NCBI GenBank assembly: GCA_017858735.1
Contig: JAFMBH010000011.1
Coordinates: 1 to 63,743 of the forward strand
Source: Bacteroidota bacterium
GTDB lineage: Bacteria > Bacteroidota > Bacteroidia > Chitinophagales > Saprospiraceae
Direction: 5' to 3'
Length of the DNA stretch: 63,743 nt
In this document: piece by piece, positions 1-6,645 of the stretch
How positions within the stretch are numbered: the stretch's first letter is position 1
How the letters are laid out: each line of letters starts with the position of its first letter
The notes under the pieces: generated by a model
What the model was told of the DNA's origin: nothing
Database searches by the model: none
What the model saw: only the letters and a program-made list of their open reading frames with translations
Program-made: the position numbers and the translations under genes

Positions 1-79
1 AAAAAGTTACTGCAAGTACCAAAATGCAACCCTGTCAAGAAAAGAGTAAACGAAGTCATCCTGTTATAACAAGCCTCTT

Positions 80-135
80 CCCAAACCGGAAACGTTATAC
101 TTAATCCTATAAATCCTGAAAATCCTGATTCAAAA
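80..135 (+). repeat. AATCCTGAA-type repeat, copy A (direct)
   Basis: This stretch matches 1905-1960 at 49 of 56 positions without gaps, including an identical 28-bp core (108-135). The core is three 9-bp units starting at 103 (AATCCTATA, AATCCTGAA, AATCCTGAT). Extended to 112-144 it also pairs with 1741-1773 as an inverted repeat (31 of 33). It lies upstream of the reverse transcriptase, so the gene is bracketed by copies. It is an interspersed repeat of unknown origin. Confidence 0.85.
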
Positions 136-220
136 CTAGGTTACACGGGAAATGGTCCAAAATCTACTATTCACACAAGGTTCTAAATACGAATTACCCC
201 AACATAGCCACCAGAATAAA

Positions 221-238
221 GCCAATGTATGCGTTGGC
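221..238 (+). other. Hairpin just before the reverse transcriptase start
   Basis: GCCAATG (221-227) pairs with CGTTGGC (232-238) around a TATG loop, giving seven pairs including one G-T. It ends 10 nt before the TTG start at 249 and abuts the in-frame stops TAATAA at 243-248. It could affect translation initiation or be part of a structured RNA; this is inference from pairing only. Confidence 0.4.
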
Positions 239-248
239 CCTCTAATAA

Positions 249-1445
249 TTGTCCTTTCAAGCCGATTTCACCGAGACACTTTTTCAGGCCTATTTTGACT
301 GTAGAAGGAATAAAAGAAATACGCTGAATGCGCTAAAATTTGAACTGCATTTTGAGAAATATATTTTTGAACTGGCCGACGATATCAGAAATGGAACCTA
401 TCAACCAGGTAGAAGTATTGCTTTTATTGTTACAAAACCGGTAAAGAGAGAGGTATTTGCCGCTCAATTTAGAGATAGGATTGTTCATCACTGGCTGATC
501 AAAAAACTAAATCCCTTTTTTGAAAATTTGTTTATTGAAGACGCTTACGCCTGTCGTACAGGAAAAGGAACCCATTTTGGCATAAGGCGTATGCGTGATT
601 TCATGCAGCAATGTGCCCAGGAAAACGAGGGAGAAGCATACGTCCTGAAATTGGATATTAGGGGCTTCTTTATGCATATTTCAAGAACCCTCCTTTATGA
701 TAAACTGGAAGATTTTATAGCCAAAAATGATAAAATAGAGGATAAATTATTTTTACTGGATATGGCTAGAAGAATCATTTTTAACAATCCCACAAAAAAT
801 TGTTTTATCAAGGGGGACAAGTCCCTTTGGGACGATTTGCCTAAAGATAAAAGTCTTTTTCATTCTCCCGCAGAAAGTGGGTTGCCTATTGGAAATCTGA
901 CCAGCCAGGTTTTTGCTAATTTTTATTTGAATGACCTGGATCATTTCATAAAAAAGAAGCTGCGTATTAAATACTACGGCAGATACGTTGACGATTTTGT
1001 CCTGGTGCATCCCGACCGACAATACCTTGGCGGCCTCATTCCAATCATTGAAAACTACTTGAAAACAAATTTGCAGCTGCAGTTACATCCTAAAAAGCGA
1101 TACTTGCAGCATCATTCCAAAGGATTAGCTTTTCTTGGGGTTATGATCAAACCCAATAGAATATATGTTGGCAACAGAATAAAGTCAAACTTCTATACCG
1201 TGTTGAAACAACAAAATGAGGTGGTAAGCATATCGCCCATAGATAAATCTGTGGTGTTGCAATTTGTCAGTCGAATGAATTCTTATTTAGGCATTATGAA
1301 ACATTATCATACCTTCCGCTTACGACAACATATCATTAAAAAAAAGATGAACCCGGGATGGTGGAAATTCATCTTCGTAAAAAGCCAATTCCTGAGCGTC
1401 GGAAGACTAAAATGGGCCAGATATGTTGTTTTGGTATTTGGGTAG
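249..1445 (+). CDS. Reverse transcriptase, DGR-type
   Basis: RNA-directed DNA polymerase of 398 aa. Visible RT motifs in order: LKLDIRGFF (133-141), GLPIGNLTSQ (211-220), the catalytic YVDD (246-249) and FLGVMI (295-300). The IGNLTSQ form, instead of the QGxxxSP of group II intron and retron enzymes, is the signature of diversity-generating-retroelement RTs and close relatives. No maturase, endonuclease or protease domain is visible. The start is TTG at 249, directly behind two in-frame stops; the next methionine is residue 115, inside the RT fold, and the N-terminal LFQAYFDCRRNKRN block looks conserved, so TTG is likely. No target gene, Avd-like four-helix protein or clear template repeat is seen nearby, but only 248 nt lie upstream. 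Flanked by repeats on both sides. Function is inferred from motifs only. Confidence 0.88.
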   Translation: MSFQADFTETLFQAYFDCRRNKRNTLNALKFELHFEKYIFELADDIRNGTYQPGRSIAFIVTKPVKREVFAAQFRDRIVHHWLIKKLNPFFENLFIEDAYACRTGKGTHFGIRRMRDFMQQCAQENEGEAYVLKLDIRGFFMHISRTLLYDKLEDFIAKNDKIEDKLFLLDMARRIIFNNPTKNCFIKGDKSLWDDLPKDKSLFHSPAESGLPIGNLTSQVFANFYLNDLDHFIKKKLRIKYYGRYVDDFVLVHPDRQYLGGLIPIIENYLKTNLQLQLHPKKRYLQHHSKGLAFLGVMIKPNRIYVGNRIKSNFYTVLKQQNEVVSISPIDKSVVLQFVSRMNSYLGIMKHYHTFRLRQHIIKKKMNPGWWKFIFVKSQFLSVGRLKWARYVVLVFG

Positions 1446-1464
1446 GGCATCCCTCGTGGGTGCC
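1446..1464 (+). repeat. Palindromic hairpin H1
   Basis: GGCATCC pairs with GGGTGCC around a short loop, starting 1 nt after the RT stop codon. There is no T-tract, so it is a poor intrinsic terminator and more like an interspersed palindromic repeat. First of four hairpins of different sequence in this gap. Confidence 0.55.
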
Positions 1465-1520
1465 AGTTGTGGTTGGTTGAGGAGTTGGGTACTCTAGAGG
1501 AGTATTTCCTGTAAATATTA

Positions 1521-1544
1521 GTTTGAATGAGGATTTTCAGGATT
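1521..1544 (-). repeat. AATCCTGAA-type repeat, copy B (inverted)
   Basis: Its reverse complement matches 112-135 at 22 of 24 positions. It is a shorter, degenerate inverted copy downstream of the reverse transcriptase. Confidence 0.7.
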
Positions 1545-1575
1545 AGGTTACATTGAAAGTAATCCATTTTCGTAG

Positions 1576-1594
1576 GGGCGAATGGCATTCGCCC
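1576..1594. repeat. Palindromic hairpin H2
   Basis: GGGCGAATG faces CATTCGCCC across one base, a near-perfect palindrome. There is no T-tract, and the sequence is unrelated to the neighbouring hairpins. Confidence 0.65.
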
Positions 1595-1680
1595 TCCCAT
1601 GATACGGAGACATTTCCCTATTTGCGAAACAATGGAAACCAGCATCAGGTCATCCAACTCGTCAGGTTTCTGAATACCCT

Positions 1681-1712
1681 GTAGAGACGGGATGCTTCGC
1701 GTCTTCTCCCCG
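1681..1712. repeat. Degenerate palindrome H3
   Basis: AGACG and CGTCT pair around GGATGCTTCG. The outer arms GTAG and CTCCCC are decayed. It resembles the other interspersed palindromes of this gap. Confidence 0.4.
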
Positions 1713-1740
1713 ACAGGTTTCAATGTAATATTCACCTGCT

Positions 1741-1773
1741 GTCACCTAGTTTTGAATCAGGATTTACAGGATT
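1741..1773 (-). repeat. AATCCTGAA-type repeat, copy C (inverted)
   Basis: Its reverse complement matches 112-144 at 31 of 33 positions. Together with copy A it forms an inverted pair bracketing the reverse transcriptase (outer distance about 1.66 kb). No duplicated target site is evident outside the pair. Confidence 0.85.
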
Positions 1774-1839
1774 ACAGAGGACGTCTTTGTTTTGGGTACA
1801 ATGGTCATTCGTAGACGCTTACTTTATACCCTTCTTTTC

Positions 1840-1860
1840 GCCGATGCGTTACGCATCGGC
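1840..1860. repeat. Perfect palindromic hairpin H4
   Basis: GCCGATGCG and CGCATCGGC form a perfect 9-bp stem with a TTA loop. No T-tract follows (AAGTGGC), so it is not a clear terminator. Confidence 0.7.
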
Positions 1861-1904
1861 AAGTGGCTTGGAAATGAAAGTACCGTTTAATAATAACCTT
1901 AACT

Positions 1905-1960
1905 CCCAAACCAACGACGTTATGGTTAATCATATAAATCCTGAAAATCCTGATTCAAAA
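1905..1960 (+). repeat. AATCCTGAA-type repeat, copy D (direct)
   Basis: Gapless match to 80-135 (49 of 56), with an identical 28-bp core at 1933-1960. Weaker similarity continues 5' to about 1893. With copy A it makes a direct repeat flanking the whole reverse transcriptase island, and it is the last repeat before the SET gene. Confidence 0.85.
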
Positions 1961-2003
1961 ACCACACGCTGCAGCACGCACCAGATTAAACAGCACCCAA
2001 CCC

Positions 2004-2429
2004 TCACCCTTCATTATCGTTGGATTTTTTTTCCTTATCATAGTTTGGATCTTCAAACCAAACCAGCGATTTGTCATCTGGATGGCCATTATAGGTAACA
2101 GTAATTTCATCTCCTGGGAATATTTCCTTTGTGGCATATATCTCCATGGTTTCTTCCTCCGGATCTACAAAATATCTGGCATTCGGCTCATAATCATGAT
2201 TATAAAGAGATCCAAATCCCAAGGCAATGGCACATTGATTTTCATCGTCGCCCCATAGAAAATAATAATCATGTAAAGTGGAATCATGTATTTTCTGAAA
2301 ATCTTCTTCGGGTAATACAATCATGGGGCAGACTTCAATCAGCGTTCCTTCTGAAATATAGATGGCTGAAAATACGCCTCTTCCTCCTTTTTCACTGGGT
2401 CCAAAATATATGCCTGTTAATCGTTGCAT
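2004..2429 (-). CDS. Stand-alone SET-domain protein
   Basis: Probable protein-lysine methyltransferase-like protein of 141 aa, essentially one SET domain. Visible are RGVFS near the N-terminus, LYNHDYEPNARY (the NHxxxPN motif of the methyl-donor site) and GDEITVTYN, which supplies the conserved tyrosine. The frame extends to 2483, but ATG at 2429 gives the usual SET opening (a tyrosine-rich strand, then GPSEKGGRGVF), so I chose it. The C-terminus is a charged tail without the cysteine-rich post-SET block. It is divergent from mraZ, and its upstream region carries AAAGTG boxes like those before mraZ. The substrate is unknown. Bacterial SET proteins are often of uncertain function. Confidence 0.82.
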   Translation of the reverse strand: MQRLTGIYFGPSEKGGRGVFSAIYISEGTLIEVCPMIVLPEEDFQKIHDSTLHDYYFLWGDDENQCAIALGFGSLYNHDYEPNARYFVDPEEETMEIYATKEIFPGDEITVTYNGHPDDKSLVWFEDPNYDKEKKSNDNEG

Positions 2430-2492
2430 TACCTGTTTTTTTTGTGCCACAAGATACAAAATAGAGAGATAATGTTGTTTCAACTAATTTTA

Positions 2493-2512
2493 TTACCACT
2501 TTTAAACACTTT
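2493..2512 (-). promoter_or_regulatory. Two AAAGTG boxes facing the SET gene
   Basis: Read on the minus strand, AAAGTGTTTA and AAAGTGGTAA are adjacent 10-bp units, about 65 nt upstream of the SET start. Box sequence and spacing equal those of the array before mraZ. Likely a second MraZ binding site, by analogy. Confidence 0.5.
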
Positions 2513-2657
2513 TAATTACCTGATTAATAGATTGGTATAAAAGTAATTTTTTATTTTTTTAATATAATTATAAAAATTAATATGTAAATAACTGATATTA
2601 ATCATTTTATTTTTAGCCGTTCAAATAATGATTTTTTTCTATATATTTTTTTTAAAA

Positions 2658-2687
2658 AAAGTGGTAGAAAGTGGTAGAAAGTGGTAA
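2658..2687 (+). promoter_or_regulatory. MraZ operator-like array, three 10-bp repeats
   Basis: AAAGTGGTAG, AAAGTGGTAG and AAAGTGGTAA stand head to tail just upstream of the mraZ -7 box. MraZ autoregulates by binding direct repeats with 10-bp period: TGGGN with 5-nt spacers in E. coli, AAAGTG-type repeats in mycoplasmas. The array overlaps where the -33 element would lie, which fits repression by occlusion. Confidence 0.75.
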
Positions 2688-2695
2688 TTTTGATT

Positions 2696-2703
2696 TACAT
2701 TTG
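2696..2703 (+). promoter_or_regulatory. mraZ promoter, -7 box TACATTTG
   Basis: Matches the Bacteroidota -7 consensus TAnnTTTG. Transcription would begin near 2709, leaving a leader of about 17 nt. An AAGGA ribosome site (2711-2715) precedes the mraZ ATG at 2726. Confidence 0.65.
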
Positions 2704-2725
2704 AGAAGCAAAGGAACAAAACAAG

Positions 2726-3190
2726 ATGAATCAACTACTCGGAGAGTACGAATGTAAAATCGATGATAAAAGTCGCATGCGTCTGCCGAGTGGATTAATA
2801 AGTCAATTGGGGAAAAGAGAAACCTATAGTTTTGTTGTGAATAGAGGGTTTGAAAAATGTTTGATGTTGTACCCGGAAGAGGTTTGGTTAAAGACAACAG
2901 AAGACATCAACGACTTGAATGTTTACAGTAAAAAAAATAGAGAGTTGGTTAGATATTTTTATCGGGGTGCTCAAAAAGTTGAGATGGATAGCGCTGATAG
3001 AATTTTGGTTTCTCGCAGATTATTAGAATATGCCGGTATTGAAAAAGAGGTGATTTTATCTGCGTTTAATGACAGAATTGAAATATGGTCCAAAGAGGTT
3101 TTTGATCAGCTCATGGATGATGAGCCGGATGATTTTTCCGATTTGGCTGAGGAGATACTGGGTCGCGGTAAACAACGATTGGATGATTAA
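2726..3190 (+). CDS. mraZ: Transcriptional regulator MraZ
   Basis: First gene of the dcw cluster, 154 aa, a normal length for MraZ. It carries the two SpoVT/AbrB-like repeats: N-terminal GEYECKIDDKSRMRLPSGL (about 6-24) and a second with MDSADRILVSRRLLEYAGI. MraZ is a DNA-binding protein that in other bacteria represses its own operon through 10-bp direct repeats. Such repeats are present immediately upstream (2658-2687). rsmH follows after 12 nt, the universal order. The ATG start is supported by an AAGGA site and by the position of the first repeat. Confidence 0.95.
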   Translation: MNQLLGEYECKIDDKSRMRLPSGLISQLGKRETYSFVVNRGFEKCLMLYPEEVWLKTTEDINDLNVYSKKNRELVRYFYRGAQKVEMDSADRILVSRRLLEYAGIEKEVILSAFNDRIEIWSKEVFDQLMDDEPDDFSDLAEEILGRGKQRLDD

Positions 3191-3202
3191 AAAGACAAAC
3201 GT

Positions 3203-4102
3203 ATGTATCACGAACCTGTTTTAGCGAATATTTCCGTGGAAGCTTTAGAAATAAATCCAGACGGAGTTTATGTAGATGCCACTTTTGGGGGCGGCGGACA
3301 CGCTAAAAGAATTTTAAATAAATTAAGTGACAAAGGTCGCTTAATCGCTTTTGACCAGGATCCCGATGTTATCGGGAATGTAACACACGATGAAAGACTA
3401 ATTTTTGTACCACACAATTTCAGGTATATCCGTCGGTTTTTAAAATTGAACGGATACCTGAAAGTGGATGGTATCTTAGCTGATTTAGGTGTTTCTTCTT
3501 ATCAGTTTGATACCGAATCAAGGGGCTTTAGTTTTCGTATGGATGGTTTACTTGATATGAGAATGAATCCATCTACAGGAAAATCAGCTGCTGATATTTT
3601 GAATACCTACAAAGAAGAACAGTTAGTTACTTTATTGAGTGAATGGGGGGAAGTTAGAAATGCAAAATCTTTAGCGAGTGCACTGATTGAGGCCAGAAAG
3701 TTAAATCCTTTTAAAGATATACAAGGTTTCTTGAATGTCGTTAATCCGTGGGTTAGGGGGGAGATACCAAGATATTTGGCTCAGGTTTTTCAGGCTTTAA
3801 GAATTGAGGTCAATGAGGAAATGCTGGTTTTAGCAGACTTTTTAAGGCAATCGGTTGATCTTTTAAATGATGATGGATTATTAGTTGTAATTTCTTATCA
3901 TTCCTTAGAAGACCGTATGGCTAAAAATACCTTGCGATTTGGAAACCCAGAGGGGATCTTACAGCAAGATTTTTATGGAAATATTTATCGTCCTTTCAAT
4001 ATATTAACTAAAAAGGCAATTACGCCTGATGCTGAGGAAATTAAAATTAATTCCAGAGCCAGGAGTGCCAAGTTAAGAGTAGGTCGAAAACTCCCTGTTT
4101 AA
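3203..4102 (+). CDS. rsmH: 16S rRNA (cytosine(1402)-N4)-methyltransferase RsmH
   Basis: Methylates N4 of C1402 in 16S rRNA with S-adenosylmethionine. At 299 aa it is normal length. It opens with YHEPVL and the SAM-binding loop VDATFGGGGHA (about 22-33). GILADLGVSSYQFD and SYHSLEDRMAK are further family motifs, and RARSAKLRVGRK is the usual C-terminal end. It sits between mraZ and ftsL as in most bacteria. The 56 nt after it hold no visible promoter. Confidence 0.96.
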   Translation: MYHEPVLANISVEALEINPDGVYVDATFGGGGHAKRILNKLSDKGRLIAFDQDPDVIGNVTHDERLIFVPHNFRYIRRFLKLNGYLKVDGILADLGVSSYQFDTESRGFSFRMDGLLDMRMNPSTGKSAADILNTYKEEQLVTLLSEWGEVRNAKSLASALIEARKLNPFKDIQGFLNVVNPWVRGEIPRYLAQVFQALRIEVNEEMLVLADFLRQSVDLLNDDGLLVVISYHSLEDRMAKNTLRFGNPEGILQQDFYGNIYRPFNILTKKAITPDAEEIKINSRARSAKLRVGRKLPV

Positions 4103-4158
4103 TAGTTTTGTCCTGAAATGCAGATTGGGCATCTGTAGGCTTTGAGAAAACATTTGTT

Positions 4159-4488
4159 ATGACACGTAATAAGGGGTTGCGAAAATTTTTATTATTGGAG
4201 TTTCTCGGTTCTGATGAAATTTTTAATAAGTTGGTTTATGTTCTGTTTATTGGCTTCCTGGCCATGCTTTATATAGCTAATTCTCATTTTTCGGAAAGAA
4301 GAATAAGGGAAATTCAAGTCCTTCAAGACGATATCAAAGAACTTCGCTGGGAATATATGACTCTCGCAGCGGAAAATAGAGTCAAAGTTCAACGTTCTCA
4401 AATGGAAGATAGATTCGCCGTTTTGGGTTTAAAACCTTTTGAACGCAGCCCATTTAAATTGGTTGTTAATCCCAAAAAATCCTATTGA
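4159..4488 (+). CDS. ftsL: FtsL-like division protein
   Basis: Small bitopic membrane protein of 109 aa. A charged N-terminus leads into one membrane segment (about 24-41, LVYVLFIGFLAMLYIANS), then a coiled-coil region with heptad-like spacing (RRIREIQVLQDDIKELRWEY). Sequence conservation in FtsL is low; the call rests on topology, size and the slot between rsmH and ftsI. Bacteroidota versions are usually labelled FtsL-like. It would form the FtsQLB scaffold with FtsQ. ftsI begins 3 nt after its stop. Confidence 0.85.
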   Translation: MTRNKGLRKFLLLEFLGSDEIFNKLVYVLFIGFLAMLYIANSHFSERRIREIQVLQDDIKELRWEYMTLAAENRVKVQRSQMEDRFAVLGLKPFERSPFKLVVNPKKSY

Positions 4489-4491
4489 GCG

Positions 4492-6645
4492 ATGGAAATC
4501 AGAAATGAAGTGCTTTTTAGAATGTATTTTTTGTTATTTGGACTGGTACTTCCTTTCGCTTGTCTCGTTGCTTTTAAAACCTATGCTGTCGCTATTAAAG
4601 ATGGCCAAAAATGGAGAGATTTAGGAGCTTCTCAAAATATTAAACTTAAAAATCTCGAGGCGCATCGCGGAAATATTCTAAGCTCCGATGGGTCACTTCT
4701 GGCCACTTCTATTCCTTATTTTGATGTGTATTTTGATCCCGTAGCACCAAAAGATCTGGATTTTAATGAGAAAATTGATTCTTTGGCTTTCATACTACAT
4801 CATTCTTTAGGTTGGAATAAAAGCGCTTCACAAATTAGTAAGCAACTAAAAAACCTAAGGAAAAGTGGAAAAAACAGAAGGTTACCTATCAAAAAGAAAA
4901 TAGCGTACACCGAACTAAATAAAATTAAAAATTTTCCTCTCTTCCATTACGGGCAATTCAAAGGAGGCCTCATTATTGAGCAATCCAGCAAAAGAAGAAT
5001 GCCATTCAATTTGTTAGCCCAAAGAACTATCGGCTATCTTAGAGAGGGTGCTAAACCGGTAGGCATTGAAGGGTCTTTTAATAATACCCTTAAAGGCGCG
5101 CCTGGGCAACAGTATATGCTCAGAGTGAGTAGAAAAAATGATATCTGGTTGCCGTTGGAAGATTTGAATAGCATCAATCCCAAAGATGGAAACGATGTGG
5201 TTACTACCTTAGATATTAATTTTCAGGAAATAACAGAAAATTCGTTACTCAAAGCAATGAAATATCATGAGGCTGAATGGGGAACCGCTGTAGTCATGGA
5301 AGTTAAAACGGGGGAGATTAAAGCTATCGCCAATTTGGGCAGATTTCAAGGTGAATACACAGAGGGATTCAATTATGCTATAGGCATGTCTGTTGAACCT
5401 GGTTCTACTTTCAAGGCCGCAACCATGTTGGCTATCCTTGAAAATACAACTATTGATCTGAATGAGGAGATTAAAATTTCTAAAGGTGTTGCCGATTTCT
5501 ATGGAGATAAAATGTTAGATGTAGCTGAAGAAAGTAAGTCCTTAGAATCTATTTCAGTGAGTAGAGCCTTTGAAATTTCTTCGAATGTAGGCATGGCCAG
5601 AACCCTGAGCCGTTACTTTTCCGGCTCAGCAGAGGAAGAAGGAAAATTATCCGCCACCCAATTTTTGAAAACATTAGAGCAATTTAATCTACATAATACC
5701 TCGCAAAAGGATATAGAAGGGGAGGCTTTACCCTATTTTAAAAAAGCATACAGCAGTGAAGATAATTGGAGTGGTACGACACTTCCCTGGATGGCAATTG
5801 GATATGAATTAAGTTTGACACCGTTGCAACTCCTTAATTTTTATAATGCTATCGCAAATGATGGCAAATTAATGCGTCCCTTCCTAGTCAAAGGTGTGCA
5901 ACACGATGGTGCCTGGATTCAGGAGTTTACTCCTGATGTTATGAAAAAGAAGATTGCCGGTACTGAGTCTATTGCCAAAGTCAAAGAATTACTGCGTAAT
6001 GTAGTAGTTCGTGGAACAGCAAGCAAGCTCAGTACCTCCCAGTATTCTTTCGCAGGGAAAACAGGTACGGCCCAAACAAATTATCAAAGACTTTCTTCCA
6101 ATGAACAGCATAAAGGTGGGTACAGAGCTTCCTTTGTAGGCTATTTCCCCGCCGAAAATCCTAAGTATTCTTGTGTAGTAGTTATTCATAATCCCCTAAA
6201 AAATGGATATTATGGAAGTGATGTGGCAGGGCCTGTTTTTCGCGAAATAGCAGACAAAATTTATTTTTCATCCATTGATCTCCATCCTTCCGTTAATTCA
6301 ACAGTGAAACCTCTCCTGGCGCAACTTGATTTACCCGGTTTCGATTTTGGTAATTCAAAGGATATAAAATATCTGCTCTCCTTTTTAGATATTCCTTCAG
6401 AAGGTCCCTTTGACTCAAACTGGGCGGTTTTAAAAGGAAATAGTAATCACCTCGATGTAAAAAAACCTAATATTCAACAACATAAAGTTCCCTCCGTTTT
6501 GGGTGCCGGATTAAAAGACGCTATCTATTTATTGGAAAATAAGGGACTAAAGGTTTCAATCGAAGGCGTTGGAAAGGTGGTTCATCAATCGGTGCAACCG
6601 GGTACGAAAACAAATGGTCAAACGATTCACCTGATGCTACGATGA
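4492..6645 (+). CDS. ftsI: Division-specific transpeptidase FtsI (PBP3-like) with PASTA domain
   Basis: Septal peptidoglycan transpeptidase, 717 aa. One N-terminal membrane anchor (about 10-34), a dimerisation/pedestal domain starting at LEAHRGNILSSDG, then the transpeptidase with all three catalytic motifs: STFK (305-308), SSN (363-365) and KTG (523-525). A PASTA domain fills about 655-717 (HKVPSVLGAGLKDAIYLLE onward), a feature common in Bacteroidota FtsI but absent from the E. coli enzyme. It partners with FtsW, encoded downstream. Its TGA overlaps the murE ATG by 4 nt, suggesting translational coupling. Confidence 0.95.
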   Translation: MEIRNEVLFRMYFLLFGLVLPFACLVAFKTYAVAIKDGQKWRDLGASQNIKLKNLEAHRGNILSSDGSLLATSIPYFDVYFDPVAPKDLDFNEKIDSLAFILHHSLGWNKSASQISKQLKNLRKSGKNRRLPIKKKIAYTELNKIKNFPLFHYGQFKGGLIIEQSSKRRMPFNLLAQRTIGYLREGAKPVGIEGSFNNTLKGAPGQQYMLRVSRKNDIWLPLEDLNSINPKDGNDVVTTLDINFQEITENSLLKAMKYHEAEWGTAVVMEVKTGEIKAIANLGRFQGEYTEGFNYAIGMSVEPGSTFKAATMLAILENTTIDLNEEIKISKGVADFYGDKMLDVAEESKSLESISVSRAFEISSNVGMARTLSRYFSGSAEEEGKLSATQFLKTLEQFNLHNTSQKDIEGEALPYFKKAYSSEDNWSGTTLPWMAIGYELSLTPLQLLNFYNAIANDGKLMRPFLVKGVQHDGAWIQEFTPDVMKKKIAGTESIAKVKELLRNVVVRGTASKLSTSQYSFAGKTGTAQTNYQRLSSNEQHKGGYRASFVGYFPAENPKYSCVVVIHNPLKNGYYGSDVAGPVFREIADKIYFSSIDLHPSVNSTVKPLLAQLDLPGFDFGNSKDIKYLLSFLDIPSEGPFDSNWAVLKGNSNHLDVKKPNIQQHKVPSVLGAGLKDAIYLLENKGLKVSIEGVGKVVHQSVQPGTKTNGQTIHLMLR

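Larger units (their letters stand above)
1548..1728. repeat. 11-bp inverted repeat pair enclosing two hairpins
   Basis: TTACATTGAAA at 1548-1558 is perfectly complementary to TTTCAATGTAA at 1718-1728. The pair encloses about 160 bp holding hairpins H2 and H3. It could be the stem of a larger folded RNA or the ends of a small element. Confidence 0.5.
1446..2003. other. 558-nt non-coding stretch packed with repeats
   Basis: I see no credible gene here. Open frames exist on both strands but run through repeats and encode low-complexity peptides such as NPENPDSK. The stretch holds four hairpins (1446-1464, 1576-1594, 1681-1712, 1840-1860), three copies of the AATCCTGAA repeat (1521-1544 and 1741-1773 inverted, 1905-1960 direct) and an 11-bp inverted repeat (1548-1558 with 1718-1728). 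Confidence 0.7.

Noticed and set aside
1-248. DGR template repeat or retron msr/msd upstream of the RT
   Set aside because: I looked for an adenine-rich stretch with a diverged copy elsewhere and for retron-type stems but saw neither. The only clear repeat there is the AATCCTGAA type. The window edge limits the search.
249-1445. Group II intron or retron reverse transcriptase
   Set aside because: Motif 4 is IGNLTSQ, not QGxxxSP; there is no maturase or HNH domain and no intron-like RNA domain is visible downstream.
1307-1735. Minus-strand open frame of 142 codons
   Set aside because: It runs across the RT end, the hairpins and repeat copy B; its peptide (such as LILKILIQT) is translated repeat sequence.
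80-1960. CRISPR array or classical insertion sequence
   Set aside because: The repeats are four, irregularly spaced and in mixed orientation. No cas or transposase gene is present and no target duplication was seen.
1787-2098. Plus-strand open frame of 103 codons
   Set aside because: Covers hairpin H4 and repeat copy D and overlaps the better-supported SET gene on the other strand.
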